64,000 nucleotides of DNA from JADCCX01 sp031431475 (GCA_031431475.1 JANPDL010000022.1:62001-126000), one strand, 5' to 3'. Shown: positions 8,130 through 17,975, counted from the stretch's first letter. Translations and numbers: made by a program. Notes: a model not told the origin generated them from the letters alone.

Positions 8130-9017
8130 TCACATCCGGAAATCTTCACCCAGATACAGCCGCCGCACATCGGGGTGATCGATCACCTCCTGCGGCTTGC
8201 CCTCCATCAGCACCTTGCCGGAATGGATGATATAGGCGCGGTCCGTCAGGATCAGCGTCTCGCGCACGTTGTGGTCGGTGATCAGCACGCCGATGCCGCG
8301 TGCCTTCAGGTGATGCACGAGATTCTGGATATCGCCGACTGCAATCGGGTCGATGCCCGCAAAAGGCTCGTCGAGCAGCATAAACTTGGGGCGACCGGCC
8401 AGTGCGCGGGCGATCTCGCAGCGGCGGCGCTCACCGCCGGACAACGCGATAGCGGGCGACTTGCGCAGCCGTGCGATGTTGAACTCCTCAAGCAATTCGT
8501 CAAGCTGCTCTTCCCGGCGCTTGCGGTTGGGCTCCACCACTTCGAGCACAGCGCGGATATTGTCCTCAACAGACAGTCCGCGAAAGATCGAGGCTTCCTG
8601 CGGTAGATAGCCGATGCCAAGGCGCGCGCGGCGATACATCGGCAGCGGTGTGATGTTGTTGCCTTCCAGCGTGACCTCACCCTCGTCCGCCTCCAGCAGG
8701 CCGGTGATCATGTAGAAGGCCGTCGTCTTGCCGGCTCCGTTGGGTCCCAGCAGACCGACAGCCTCGCCCTTCTTGACATTGAGCGTGACGCCGTTGACGA
8801 CACGGCGGCCCTTGAAACTCTTGCACAGGCCATGGGCGGACAGTGTATCTGCCCCACCAAGAACAAGAGGTGGCGGCGCGGGACCTTGCGCTTCGGCAGG
8901 TAAAGTTATCTTTTCGCCGGAAAGCCCCTGGACCAGATCGTCCAGCATCGGGTCAGCCGGAGACACGGGCACCGCAGGAGAAGGCGTCTGATTGCGTTTC
9001 CAGAATGGAAAATTCAC
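8130..9017 (-). CDS. lptB: LPS export ABC transporter ATPase LptB
   Basis: The cytoplasmic ATPase that drives lipopolysaccharide extraction by LptFG. The 295 residues contain Walker A GPNGAGKTT (91-99), signature LSGGERRR (192-199) and Walker B MLLDEP (213-218). The LptB-typical GYLPQEASIFRGL segment lies around 136-149. The first ~55 residues are a Pro/Ala-rich extension before the ABC domain starts at about 58 (TLSAHGLCKSF); a start further inside is possible. It is the last gene of the RNase D-lptC-lptA-lptB series. In many Hyphomicrobiales rpoN follows; here a lipoprotein gene does. Confidence 0.95.
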   Translation of the reverse strand: MNFPFWKRNQTPSPAVPVSPADPMLDDLVQGLSGEKITLPAEAQGPAPPPLVLGGADTLSAHGLCKSFKGRRVVNGVTLNVKKGEAVGLLGPNGAGKTTAFYMITGLLEADEGEVTLEGNNITPLPMYRRARLGIGYLPQEASIFRGLSVEDNIRAVLEVVEPNRKRREEQLDELLEEFNIARLRKSPAIALSGGERRRCEIARALAGRPKFMLLDEPFAGIDPIAVGDIQNLVHHLKARGIGVLITDHNVRETLILTDRAYIIHSGKVLMEGKPQEVIDHPDVRRLYLGEDFRM

Positions 9018-9132
9018 GAGGGTTGTTCCGTTTGAGACAACAGCACCTGTCCAGCAGAGCCGGATGCACCACGGGAAAGACCTAACGCGGAGTCATCCGC
9101 CATGCAAATGGCAACCGCGTAGTCCCGATGTG

Positions 9133-9795
9133 TCAATTTGTGGGCGCAGAGCCGTTGGTGCGCTTGGGCGGGGTCTTCGGTTTGCCTTCATCCTGGCTGC
9201 CCGGCGTGAACACTCCCTGCACGCGCCCGTTGGGAGTGACGATGGTAGCGATGCCGGTTTCAGTATTGTAGGTCATGTGCTCGCCGCGCTGGATATTGGG
9301 GCCGTCAGCCACCACAGCACTGCCCGTCAATGTCACGATCTTGCCGATGGCATCATAGACCATCTTGTTGGATGTCATGGTCTGGGTACCATTGACCACG
9401 CTGACAGGCCCCGTGAATTCGATGCGCTTGAGCGCGCCATCCTGTGCGGCCTGATTGGACGCGGCAGGAGCGGTGCCTTCCTTCTTCTCCTGGGCCTTCT
9501 TGTTATCGTAGAAGATTGTCATCACGGTCGAACGTGTCGTAGCAGTTCCCCGCACTGCGATCACGTCGCCGCTGTAGACAGCCTTCTGTTCCTTGTCGAA
9601 AACCTCGAGCTTGTTGGCATCAATGCGGATCGGGTCCTTGGAATTGTTGCTGCCGAAGCCACCGAAAGGATCTGCCTTCTTGGGCGTCTCCGGTTTCTTT
9701 GCGGCCTGCGCCATGGCCTCGTTTGCCGGAAGCAGGGAGTTGCTACCGAGCACGATGGTGGCACAGGCTATCAACGGTTTGAAAAAGCGTGTCAT
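9133..9795 (-). CDS. lptA: LPS transport periplasmic protein LptA (OstA-like)
   Basis: A 220-residue secreted protein. A signal peptide (about 1-30, ending AMA) is followed by an OstA/LptA beta-jellyroll domain at about 55-185, which forms the periplasmic bridge for LPS. Typical elements are IRIDANKLEVFDKEQKAVYSG, the segment around 'NKMVYDAIGKIVTLTGSAVV', and GEHMTYNTETGIATIV. The C-terminus is basic and disordered. Its ATG overlaps the lptC stop (ATGA, 9792-9795), so it is translationally coupled to lptC. lptB follows 115 bp downstream. Confidence 0.9.
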   Translation of the reverse strand: MTRFFKPLIACATIVLGSNSLLPANEAMAQAAKKPETPKKADPFGGFGSNNSKDPIRIDANKLEVFDKEQKAVYSGDVIAVRGTATTRSTVMTIFYDNKKAQEKKEGTAPAASNQAAQDGALKRIEFTGPVSVVNGTQTMTSNKMVYDAIGKIVTLTGSAVVADGPNIQRGEHMTYNTETGIATIVTPNGRVQGVFTPGSQDEGKPKTPPKRTNGSAPTN

Positions 9796-10553
9796 TGCGT
9801 CGTGTCCCTGAGTTCGACCGGTTTTTTCGCTTCGCCCGAAATCGGTTCATCCTGCGGGATGAGGATCGAGCGCACCCGCCCCTCGAAAATGGCGTGCTTG
9901 CCGTTGTCGCGGACCTCGACACTATCGGCACTGATCGTGCCAGTCAGCGACCGCACGGTGACCGGCTCCGTCGAGATAACATCGCCGCTTTTCATGCTGA
10001 CACGTGCCGAGAGCATGTCTGCCTCGTAGCCGGTGTCTGTCCGCAACCGGACATTGCCCTTGAGGTCCAGCCGGTCCGCCGTCTGGTCCATCCTGCCCCA
10101 GTCGGACGTCAGCCGTACGAACTTTTTGTCATCCTGCTCAAGGCGTGCCGTGAGCTTGTTCAGTTCCACCACGGAGGGCTGCTTCAGATCCTGAATCGCC
10201 TGAAAAGCCGTCACCTCATAGGCCTTGTTGTCCTTCTTGAAACCCGAAAGCTTGGGCGATTCCATCGTCACCTTGCTGCCGGAAACAGAAATGGGGCCGA
10301 TCTTGACTTCCGCGACGGAGCGGGCGAACGGCGCCACCACACCCCACGCTATTGGGCCGAGCACGGCAGCGACACAGGTTACAGGAATGGCCTTGCGCAA
10401 GAAGCGCACGCGCCTGCTGTGGCGCATCGCGGTGTCATAGGTACCGTCGTTCACAGGCATGGCGGAGAGAGCAGGCTGCGCCTGTCTACTTCCCATCCGT
10501 GCCCGCAATGCAGCGACCAGCTTCATGAACATCCCGAGATTATCAGTCTCCAT
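9792..10553 (-). CDS. lptC: LPS export protein LptC
   Basis: A bitopic inner-membrane protein that receives LPS from LptBFG and passes it to LptA. There is a cytoplasmic N-terminus, one membrane helix (FLRKAIPVTCVAAVLGPIAW, about 50-70) and an LptC/YrbK-type periplasmic domain. The frame is open upstream to a TTG at 10616; I prefer the ATG at 10553 (METDNLG), giving 253 residues, and an ATG slightly further in (MFMKLV) cannot be excluded. The stop overlaps the lptA start. It follows the RNase D gene on the same strand. Confidence 0.8.
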   Translation of the reverse strand: METDNLGMFMKLVAALRARMGSRQAQPALSAMPVNDGTYDTAMRHSRRVRFLRKAIPVTCVAAVLGPIAWGVVAPFARSVAEVKIGPISVSGSKVTMESPKLSGFKKDNKAYEVTAFQAIQDLKQPSVVELNKLTARLEQDDKKFVRLTSDWGRMDQTADRLDLKGNVRLRTDTGYEADMLSARVSMKSGDVISTEPVTVRSLTGTISADSVEVRDNGKHAIFEGRVRSILIPQDEPISGEAKKPVELRDTTQ

Positions 10554-10622
10554 CGTTACATCAGATGGAATGGCGAAGTTATGGCAGAAATATTGAGTTT
10601 TGGTCTCTTTTTTCAACCCACA

Positions 10623-11252
10623 TCAGCTGTGCGCGAAAATATCCGCTTCCGGCCAGCCCAGCAAATCAAGTTTCGCCCGCGTCGGCAGGAAACTGAAACA
10701 CGATTTCGCGATCTCTGTGCGGCCTTCGCGAGCCAGCATTACATCCAGTTTGGCGCGCAGTTCATGCAGGTGCAGCACGTCCGATGCCGCATAGGTCAGC
10801 TGCGCATCGGTGAATTGTGCTGCACCCCAGTCGGATGATTGCTGCTGCTTGGACAGCTCGGTTCCCGTCAGTTCCTTCACCAGATCCTTGAGTCCGTGGC
10901 GGTCTGTGAAGGTGCGGGTCAGGCGCGAGGCGATCTTGGTGCAGTAGATCGGCCCGGTGACCACCCCGAAACTGTTCAGCAGCACCGCCACATCGAAGCG
11001 CGCGAAGTGGAAAATCTTCACGACATTGCGGTCTTTCAGCAGCTTCACGAGGTTGGGAGCCTTTTTCTGTCCCGCCAAATTCTTGCCCGCCATGATCTGC
11101 ACGACATGGGCATTCCCGTCGCCGGCCGAGAGCTGCACGGCGCAAAGCCGGTCACGATGAGGGTTCAGCCCCATGGTTTCGGTATCGATTGCAACCGCCG
11201 CGCCGAAATCGACACCGTCCGGCAGATCGCCCTTGTGGTAATGGATGGTCAT
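10623..11252 (-). CDS. RNase D-type 3'-5' exonuclease (short form)
   Basis: A DEDDy exonuclease of about 209 residues, without the HRDC domains of full-length RNase D. Motif I is AIDTETMGL (about 19-27), motif II lies around FHFARFDVAVL, and motif III is YAASDVLHLHEL. This short form is common in Alphaproteobacteria beside lptC. The frame runs upstream to 11345, but the ATG at 11252 (MTIHYHKGDLP) matches the family start. It probably trims the 3' ends of structured RNAs. It heads the lpt series; addB ends 68 bp upstream on the same strand. Confidence 0.9.
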   Translation of the reverse strand: MTIHYHKGDLPDGVDFGAAVAIDTETMGLNPHRDRLCAVQLSAGDGNAHVVQIMAGKNLAGQKKAPNLVKLLKDRNVVKIFHFARFDVAVLLNSFGVVTGPIYCTKIASRLTRTFTDRHGLKDLVKELTGTELSKQQQSSDWGAAQFTDAQLTYAASDVLHLHELRAKLDVMLAREGRTEIAKSCFSFLPTRAKLDLLGWPEADIFAHS

Positions 11253-11320
11253 GGAACAGCCCGTTGTTTCAGATGATTCTGACGCTGTAGCGGCTTCGGC
11301 ACCAAGCGTCCAATAGCAGG

Positions 11321-14300
11321 TTAGTCTCCAGCCTCCGCTATCCATTCCTTGACGCGTGCGAGATGATCATAATCGCCACCGTCGCGGGCTTTCTCGATCA
11401 TGCGGCGCGAGAGGAAACCGTCCTCCTTGCGGCGGAGTTTGTCGAGTGCGTGCTTCAGGGCTTCGATATGGCGCTGTGCCGCCGTGAGGATATCCTCGTC
11501 CTCAAGCGTTATGGCAGTCTCGCGCGGATCGGTGCCAACTTTCACGTAGAAGATGCTATTGATGCCGCCAGCCTGCACATCGTCGAATCCACCTTTCGCC
11601 GCTATGGCAGCCATCAGCGTCAGCTGCGGCTCAAGACTGAGTTTGACCTGTTTCGCCGAAGGAGGATTGCCGCTCTTGTAATCAAGGATCACAAGCCCGC
11701 CATCCGCCGCAGTATCAATGCGGTCTGCCTGCGCACGCAGCTTGAACATGGTTCCGTCTGCTAGTGGGAAGGACAGCGATCCGCTTGTTTCGACGGCGCT
11801 GCTCGCAATGCTGCCTCGCCGCGCCTGTTCCCAGTCCACGAACCATTCCGCGACTTTCTCGAACACCGGCCACCAAAAGGCGCTGACTGATTCGATGTGC
11901 CTGTAGGGCGCAAATCCGGTTTCGCCTCGCGCCATCAAGTCCGCCAGCGGATCATCCGGCCACGCCTGCTGCGACGCCTTGATGAATCCGGCCAGAACTT
12001 CGTGAATGATCGTGCCACGATCGCGCGCATCGACACTGGATTCCATTGGCTCCAGCGCTTGCAGCCCGAGTACATGCCGGGCGTAGATCGCATAGGGATC
12101 ACGCACCAGCGTGGCGATCTCGGTGACGGAGAGCGACTTTGGCTGCAGCGCCGCATCTGGCTTCGGATTGGGCCGCTCTGCCGTTGGCACCACCGGGGCC
12201 TCGTCCATCGCAGCCGCAGCCTCGATCAGCCACTGACCGCGCGCACGCATCGCTTTGGCCGCATTCTCGCCGACGAAGGCATCAAGCCGACGCAAGAACC
12301 GCGATGCCACCATGGGCGTGCCTTCCACCGTCATGGCGCGGGCGATGATGGCTTCCGGCGCGCCCAGGGCTTGTCCAAAATCATGGGCGCTCTGGCCGAT
12401 ACGCCGCTCGGGCGAGGACAAGCCAAGCTCGGCCCGCATTCTGCGGTTGAGGAACGGGTCGGTGCGCACTTCAGGCGGCCAGATGCTTTCGTTGAGGCCA
12501 CCCACAACGATGCGGTCGGCCTCCATCAGCCGCGCTTCGAGAAGTCCCCAGATCTTGATGCGGCCCTGCACAGGTTGTGCCGGCGAAATCATCTCTCCCG
12601 CGATCAGCATATCGAACAAAGCGGCATAATCCGCGAAAGAGATTGCCGGATTGGAGCCGGTGGCAAGAAGCTGATCAAACACCCGGCCCAGCGCCACGGC
12701 ATCCGCGCCTGTGGCGGCACGGTCGCCAGCGAGAGCTTCGAGGGCTTGCATGTGTGACTTCGCGAGACGCGACAGTGGATGCGTCTTCTCCACCAGCGCG
12801 GCCAACGGCTGCATGGCGATCAGGAAAGCGGCAAGCAGAGCTTTTGCCTGTTCGAGTTCCTCAGTTGATATTCTCGCGAGTGGCACCGGCGCATGGTGGT
12901 GATTGATACGGTCCTCCGCATCATCCAGCGAAGCGGCGATGCCAGCGAGCCCCTGCCCCAGATCATGGCCGCGCAAACCGGTGATCTCAAAAACACGCGC
13001 TGCTTCCGGCGCTCCGATGAACAGACAGGGATGTGACAGCACCGCCATCGTCGAAGTCGCGGTGAAATCCTCTGTGACAGCACGGGCTACCAGCCGCGCA
13101 AAAGCCCCTAGGGGAGAGGCATCCAGCGGTGTTCCCGCTGAATCATCCGCAGCAATGCCCCAGCGCCGCAATTCCATCGACACACGCTGCGCCAGGGCCC
13201 GGTCCGGCGTGACCAGAGCGGCGGTCTTGCCGTCCGTTTCCAGCACCTCGCGCAGCGCAACCGCAATGGAGAGCGCTTCGCTGCGCTCATCCGGCGCTTC
13301 GATGACACTGACATTGTTGAGGCCGTCGGACAGCGCGGCAGCAAGATCACGGCGCATCGCGGGCCAGTCGTCGGTGGCCTCAGCCGCCCGCGACGCGGCA
13401 TGGACCAGGCCTGTGCGGTGCAACAGTGGTTCCGGCGAAACTCCGATTTCGTCCACGCCCTCCCGCTCCACACCAAGACGGGACAGCAACCGTTTGAGCG
13501 CGGCCTGCGGATGGCCGGGCTGCGCCGCGCCGGGGTCCGGCTGATCTGCCACCAGGGTCCAGCCGCGTTCATCCATCGACTTGTCGAGACCTGGCAGGAC
13601 AACGACGCCATTGGGCAGCCGCGAAATGGCGGCAAGCAAACCCGCCGTGGCTGGCACCGTGCCGGTGGAGCCAGCCGCAATGACAGGATGCTGAGGTCGC
13701 TCGCGCTTCAGGCGTTCGGCCTCGGCCGTGAGCAGGCGGTTGAGCCGTGTCGAGGGATCAAGCTGGCCCAGTTCTTTCAGAGCCTGCGGCCATGCCTCGC
13801 CTGCGATGGCGAGAAAGTCCCGCGTCATCGACCAGTATTCATCGAACTGACCCGGCGCGAGAGCACTGACCCGGTGCCAGTCCACGCCCTCGATGGCGAA
13901 TTCGTCGATGAGGCTGGCGAGATCCCCGGAGAGAGCAAAACTATCAGCAAAACCGCCGCCGATGGTGAACCCGTCACCCGCAGCCGCCAGTTTCTGCATG
14001 TCCCGGCTGTTGCGCCATCCCTCGATCAGGCTGGTCAGCAACAGGCGGCGCTCAAGATCGCCTATGGCAGGCGGGATATCCGTATCAGCGCTAAAGGCCT
14101 CTGGTGTGAGGATGGCACGTTCTTCAAGATCGGACGGATCACCCAGCGGCACAATGCGCGGCAGAAGCACGGCGCGGGGTTGCAGCCGCTCGGCGAAAGC
14201 ATGCGCCAGCGCGCGGGCAGCGCGCCGTGTGGGAACATAGATCGTGGCGCTGGAGTAATCCCGCTCACCTTGAGGAAAGCGGACGCCGAGACTGCCGTCC

Positions 14301-14368
14301 ATGCAGGCCGCGACAAGCGTGGTGAGAAAGGGCGCACCGGGCGCTATCGTCTTGACATTGCGGCTCAC
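11321..14368 (-). CDS. addB: Double-strand break repair protein AddB
   Basis: A 1015-residue subunit of the AddAB helicase-nuclease that processes double-strand ends for RecA loading. It has the AddB layout: a degenerate helicase N-terminus (YVPTRRAARALAHAF near 45), a long central helicase-like region (GLLEARLMEADRIVVGGLNESIWPP around 600), and a C-terminal PD-(D/E)XK nuclease with ILDYKSG near residue 895. The GTG start overlaps the stop of murU (GTGA). addA, which normally follows directly, is not here: the next gene is RNase D. The second subunit must lie elsewhere. Confidence 0.95.
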   Translation of the reverse strand: MSRNVKTIAPGAPFLTTLVAACMDGSLGVRFPQGERDYSSATIYVPTRRAARALAHAFAERLQPRAVLLPRIVPLGDPSDLEERAILTPEAFSADTDIPPAIGDLERRLLLTSLIEGWRNSRDMQKLAAAGDGFTIGGGFADSFALSGDLASLIDEFAIEGVDWHRVSALAPGQFDEYWSMTRDFLAIAGEAWPQALKELGQLDPSTRLNRLLTAEAERLKRERPQHPVIAAGSTGTVPATAGLLAAISRLPNGVVVLPGLDKSMDERGWTLVADQPDPGAAQPGHPQAALKRLLSRLGVEREGVDEIGVSPEPLLHRTGLVHAASRAAEATDDWPAMRRDLAAALSDGLNNVSVIEAPDERSEALSIAVALREVLETDGKTAALVTPDRALAQRVSMELRRWGIAADDSAGTPLDASPLGAFARLVARAVTEDFTATSTMAVLSHPCLFIGAPEAARVFEITGLRGHDLGQGLAGIAASLDDAEDRINHHHAPVPLARISTEELEQAKALLAAFLIAMQPLAALVEKTHPLSRLAKSHMQALEALAGDRAATGADAVALGRVFDQLLATGSNPAISFADYAALFDMLIAGEMISPAQPVQGRIKIWGLLEARLMEADRIVVGGLNESIWPPEVRTDPFLNRRMRAELGLSSPERRIGQSAHDFGQALGAPEAIIARAMTVEGTPMVASRFLRRLDAFVGENAAKAMRARGQWLIEAAAAMDEAPVVPTAERPNPKPDAALQPKSLSVTEIATLVRDPYAIYARHVLGLQALEPMESSVDARDRGTIIHEVLAGFIKASQQAWPDDPLADLMARGETGFAPYRHIESVSAFWWPVFEKVAEWFVDWEQARRGSIASSAVETSGSLSFPLADGTMFKLRAQADRIDTAADGGLVILDYKSGNPPSAKQVKLSLEPQLTLMAAIAAKGGFDDVQAGGINSIFYVKVGTDPRETAITLEDEDILTAAQRHIEALKHALDKLRRKEDGFLSRRMIEKARDGGDYDHLARVKEWIAEAGD

Positions 14369-15093
14369 CGGGCACTCCGCCGAATGGCCGCCTCGGCCTC
14401 AGGAATTGCATCGGGCGTGCCGACGTGCATCCAGATGCCGTCGAGCCGCAACCCGTGCAGGCGGCCCTTGTCTGCGGCTTCATCGAACAGCTTGTTCAGC
14501 GAAAAAATATCCGGCTTGCCCGCGAACAATTCCGGCTTCCAGATGCCCGCACCCGCATACACAAAGGGTGTCACCTCGGATCGGGCGGCGCGGCGAAGAC
14601 GACCGTTCTGGTCCATGGCAAAATCACCCCGGTTGCCCCAGCCTGTGGCGCTGGAGGAATGGGCAAGGAGCAGCAGGATATCCATGGTCTCAGGATTCCA
14701 CTGCTCGCGCAGGCGGTTGAGGCTTGGCTGCGGGCCATCCACCCAGATCGCATCGGCGTTGAGGATGAAAAACGGCCCCTTGCCCAGATGCGGCATTGCC
14801 TTTTTAACGCCACCGCCGGAATCGAGCAGACCTGCGCGTTCGTCGGAAATGGTGACGCGGGGCTGCCTCACCGCCTTCACATGTGCTTCCATCTGGTCCG
14901 CCAGATAATGCACGTTGACCACTGCATCGGTCACGCCGCCATCGCGGCAATAATCGAAAATGTAATCCACCAGTGCCTTGCCCGCCACCTTGATCAGCGG
15001 CTTGGGCATTATATCAGTGATGGGCCGCATGCGCGTGCCAAGTCCTGCAGCAAGCACCATGGCGTGATTGATGGGGTGAGGGCTTTGGGGCAT
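14365..15093 (-). CDS. murU: Nucleotidyltransferase, MurU-type (MurNAc-1-phosphate uridylyltransferase)
   Basis: A 242-residue sugar-phosphate nucleotidyltransferase. The signature AMVLAAGLGTRMRPITD (about 11-27) and MPKPLIKVAGK, then LNADAIW for metal and nucleotide binding, match MurU, which makes UDP-MurNAc in the peptidoglycan recycling bypass of fosfomycin. In related genomes it sits between the kinase AmgK and AddB. Here addB follows with a GTGA overlap but amgK and tsaE are absent upstream; xseA ends... rather starts its own frame 6 bp upstream. A generic mannose-1-phosphate-like transferase is the alternative. Confidence 0.85.
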   Translation of the reverse strand: MPQSPHPINHAMVLAAGLGTRMRPITDIMPKPLIKVAGKALVDYIFDYCRDGGVTDAVVNVHYLADQMEAHVKAVRQPRVTISDERAGLLDSGGGVKKAMPHLGKGPFFILNADAIWVDGPQPSLNRLREQWNPETMDILLLLAHSSSATGWGNRGDFAMDQNGRLRRAARSEVTPFVYAGAGIWKPELFAGKPDIFSLNKLFDEAADKGRLHGLRLDGIWMHVGTPDAIPEAEAAIRRSAR

Positions 15094-15099
15094 CGGGGT

Positions 15100-16596
15100 T
15101 CAACCAAAGAGATCGGTTTGGGGCTTTTCGTCCAGTGGCTTGTGTTTCGGAGCCTGCGGTTTGCCGCCCACAACAGCGCCGAATGACCCGTCCGCGACCC
15201 GCACGGTGATGGCGCTGCCAACCGCTGCCGCAGCCACGGTGCGCACGGGCTGGCCCTTTTCATTCAGGACAAGCGCAAAGCCGCGCTCCAGCACGCCTTC
15301 GTAGCTATAGCCCCGGAGCAGTTTCGCAGCAGTGTCCAGCCGGTCGCTGCGGCGCTGGAACTGGCGACGGAGTGCAGGAAGCATGCGAATTTCAAGCGCC
15401 GCGACTTTCTCGCGATCGCGTGCAATCCCGGTTGTGGCCCGCGACAATCGCCCCTGTAAGGCATTGATCAGCCGGTCTGAAACGGATTCCAGCTTGCCAC
15501 GCCTTTTGGCCAGTTCCGAGCGCGGTGATCTGTTTTCGAGACGGTTGCCAAGCCGCGAAAGGACGATCCGGCGGGTGTCGAGTCCGGCCTTTAGCCCGGA
15601 TGGCAGCCGCTGGATTGCCACATCCAGCCGCTGCCTCGGTTGCGCCAGCAGGTTCTCGGGTGTCGGCATGGCTCGCGCCGTGGCGCGGAGTTCTGTTTTG
15701 CGGCGCTCCACCAGACGCCGCAATCCGCCACTGAGCCGTGCGCCCAGATCGCCCGTGGTCGCCAGCAGTTCAGCTCGAACCGGCACGATCATCTCCGCTG
15801 CGCCCGTCGGTGTCGGCGCACGCAGGTCAGCCACGTAGTCGATGAGTGTCGTATCCGTTTCGTGTCCGACGGCTGAGACCAGCGGAATGTTGCTTTCGGC
15901 AGCGGCACGCACCACCGCCTCATCGTTGAAGCCCCAGAGGTCTTCGAGCGAACCGCCGCCCCGCGCCACGATGATCACATCCGGCCTCGGGATCGGACCG
16001 CCCGGTTCAATTGCGTTGAAGCCGCGAATACCCGCCGCCACTTCTGCAGGGCTCGATTCTCCCTGCACCCGCACAGGCCAGACCAGCACATGCAGCGGAA
16101 AACGGTCTTCGATGCGGTGGATGATATCGCGGATCACGGCCCCTGTGGGCGAGGTCACCACACCGATGACGGCGGGCAGATAGGGCAGCATCTGCTTGCG
16201 CGCCGGATCGAACAGGCCTTCCGCTGCGAGCCGCTTGCGGCGCTCTTCCAGCTGCGCCAGCAATGCGCCGACGCCTGCGGGCTCCATGGATTCCACGATC
16301 AGCTGGTATTTAGACGAGCCCGGAAAGGTCGAGACCTTGCCGGTGGCGATGACCTCCAGCCCTTCTTCAGGCCGCGTCTTCATGCGTCCGAAGACGCCTT
16401 TCCAGATCACGGCATCGATCTTGGCGGACTGGTCTTTCAGACCAAAATAGACATGGCCCGACGCCGACGGCCCGCGATATCCCGAGATTTCGCCGCGCAC
16501 CCGCACATAGCCGAAGGCGTCCTCGACCGTGCGCTTGATGGCGCCAGCAAGGTCCGAGACCGAGATTTCAGGCAGGTTGTTCGTCGTTTCCGTCAT
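15100..16596 (-). CDS. xseA: Exodeoxyribonuclease VII large subunit
   Basis: A 498-residue XseA. An N-terminal OB-fold (about 1-110, ISVSDLAGAIKRTVEDAFGYVRVRGE region) binds single-stranded DNA. The catalytic core follows, with GVVTSPTGAVIRDI, the glycine-rich VARGGGSLEDLWGFND and the SAVGHETDTTLIDYVADLRAPTP block. A long coiled-coil C-terminal part ends in the short beta tail. With XseB (not in the window) it degrades single-stranded DNA to oligonucleotides in repair. It is divergent from purD with an 85-bp shared promoter region. Confidence 0.96.
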   Translation of the reverse strand: MTETTNNLPEISVSDLAGAIKRTVEDAFGYVRVRGEISGYRGPSASGHVYFGLKDQSAKIDAVIWKGVFGRMKTRPEEGLEVIATGKVSTFPGSSKYQLIVESMEPAGVGALLAQLEERRKRLAAEGLFDPARKQMLPYLPAVIGVVTSPTGAVIRDIIHRIEDRFPLHVLVWPVRVQGESSPAEVAAGIRGFNAIEPGGPIPRPDVIIVARGGGSLEDLWGFNDEAVVRAAAESNIPLVSAVGHETDTTLIDYVADLRAPTPTGAAEMIVPVRAELLATTGDLGARLSGGLRRLVERRKTELRATARAMPTPENLLAQPRQRLDVAIQRLPSGLKAGLDTRRIVLSRLGNRLENRSPRSELAKRRGKLESVSDRLINALQGRLSRATTGIARDREKVAALEIRMLPALRRQFQRRSDRLDTAAKLLRGYSYEGVLERGFALVLNEKGQPVRTVAAAAVGSAITVRVADGSFGAVVGGKPQAPKHKPLDEKPQTDLFG

Positions 16597-16681
16597 GGCT
16601 CACAGGCTTGTGTTTCTCTCTGTAGAACGCTGCGGGATTCGGTGCTAGGCCCGTCCGCGATCCAGACCACAGGGAATTGCC

Positions 16682-17944
16682 ATGAACGTGCTCCTCATCG
16701 GTTCCGGCGGGCGCGAACATGCGCTTGCATCTGCCACCTCCCGCAGCCCGCTGCTGACGAAGCTTTTCATTGCGCCGGGCAACCCTGGAACGGCGGAATG
16801 CGGCGAGAATGTCGTGATCGATATCGCGGACCACCGCGCGGTGCTGGATTTCTGCCGCCTCATGCGCATCGGCTTCGTTGTGGTCGGCCCTGAAGGACCA
16901 CTTGTTGCCGGCCTGGCCGATGATCTGCGTGCAGGCGGCATTAAGGTATTCGGACACAGCCGCGCAGCCGCGCAGCTTGAGGGCTCGAAGGCCTTCACCA
17001 AGATGATCTGCGATGCAGCAAACATCCCGACCGCTGCCTATGGTCGCTTCAGCGATGCTGTGGCAGCCAAAGCCTACATCCGTAAACAGGGCACGCCCAT
17101 CGTGGTAAAATACGATGGCCTCGCGGCAGGCAAGGGCGTCGTCGTGGCCATGACGGTCGAAGAGGCGGAAACGGCAATCGACGACATGTTCGCAGGCCTG
17201 TTCGGCGATGCGGAGGTTGTCATCGAGGAGTTCATGGAAGGAGAGGAGGTGAGCTTCTTCGCCCTTGTCCATGGTGAGCAGGTGCTGCCACTTGCCGCAG
17301 CTCAGGACCACAAGCGGGTGGGAGATGGCGACACCGGCCCCAACACAGGCGGCATGGGGGCCTATTCGCCCGCACCTGTGTTTACGGACGCGATGCAGGC
17401 CGATGTCATGGAGCGCATCATTCGCCCTACCGCACGGGTGATGGCGCAGAAGGGCATGCCCTGCGACGGCGTTCTGTTTGCGGGCCTCATGATCACGCAG
17501 GATGGCACCAAGCTGATCGAATACAACGCCCGCTTTGGTGACCCCGAATGTCAGGTGCTGATGCTACGCCTGAGGGATGATCTGCTGACGCTGTTGCTGG
17601 CCTGCGCCGATGGCCAGCTCGACAGGGTCAGCGTCCGCTTCCGGCCTGAGCCAGCACTCACCGTGGTGATTGCAGCACAGGGTTATCCCGGAGAACCACT
17701 GAAAGGGACCGAGATTCGCGGGATAGACAAAGCCTCCGCAATGGATGGCGTCACTGTTTTCCATGCAGGTACGAAGATGAGCGACGGCAAGCTGATCGCC
17801 AACGGCGGACGTGTGTTGAACATCTCCGCCACGGGCAAGACGGTGGCAGAGGCCCGCGCCCGTGCTTATGCGGCGGTGGATGCCATCGACTGGCCAGAAG
17901 GTTTCTGCCGACGGGATATTGCCTGGCGGGCAACACAGGGTTGA
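16682..17944 (+). CDS. purD: Phosphoribosylamine-glycine ligase PurD
   Basis: A 420-residue ATP-grasp enzyme that ligates glycine to phosphoribosylamine in purine synthesis. The N-terminal domain starts MNVLLIGSGGREHAL. The ATP-grasp part includes PIVVKYDGLAAGKGVVVA and the DHKRVGDGDTGPNTGGMGAYSP block, then YNARFGDPECQVL with metal ligands. Length and motif order are standard. It is divergent from xseA. The following fluoroacetate dehalogenase gene starts 63 bp downstream, after a short tandem repeat, and may have its own initiation. Confidence 0.98.
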   Translation: MNVLLIGSGGREHALASATSRSPLLTKLFIAPGNPGTAECGENVVIDIADHRAVLDFCRLMRIGFVVVGPEGPLVAGLADDLRAGGIKVFGHSRAAAQLEGSKAFTKMICDAANIPTAAYGRFSDAVAAKAYIRKQGTPIVVKYDGLAAGKGVVVAMTVEEAETAIDDMFAGLFGDAEVVIEEFMEGEEVSFFALVHGEQVLPLAAAQDHKRVGDGDTGPNTGGMGAYSPAPVFTDAMQADVMERIIRPTARVMAQKGMPCDGVLFAGLMITQDGTKLIEYNARFGDPECQVLMLRLRDDLLTLLLACADGQLDRVSVRFRPEPALTVVIAAQGYPGEPLKGTEIRGIDKASAMDGVTVFHAGTKMSDGKLIANGGRVLNISATGKTVAEARARAYAAVDAIDWPEGFCRRDIAWRATQG

Positions 17945-17975
17945 TCTTGATCGACCGCACTGCCACCTTCCGTTC

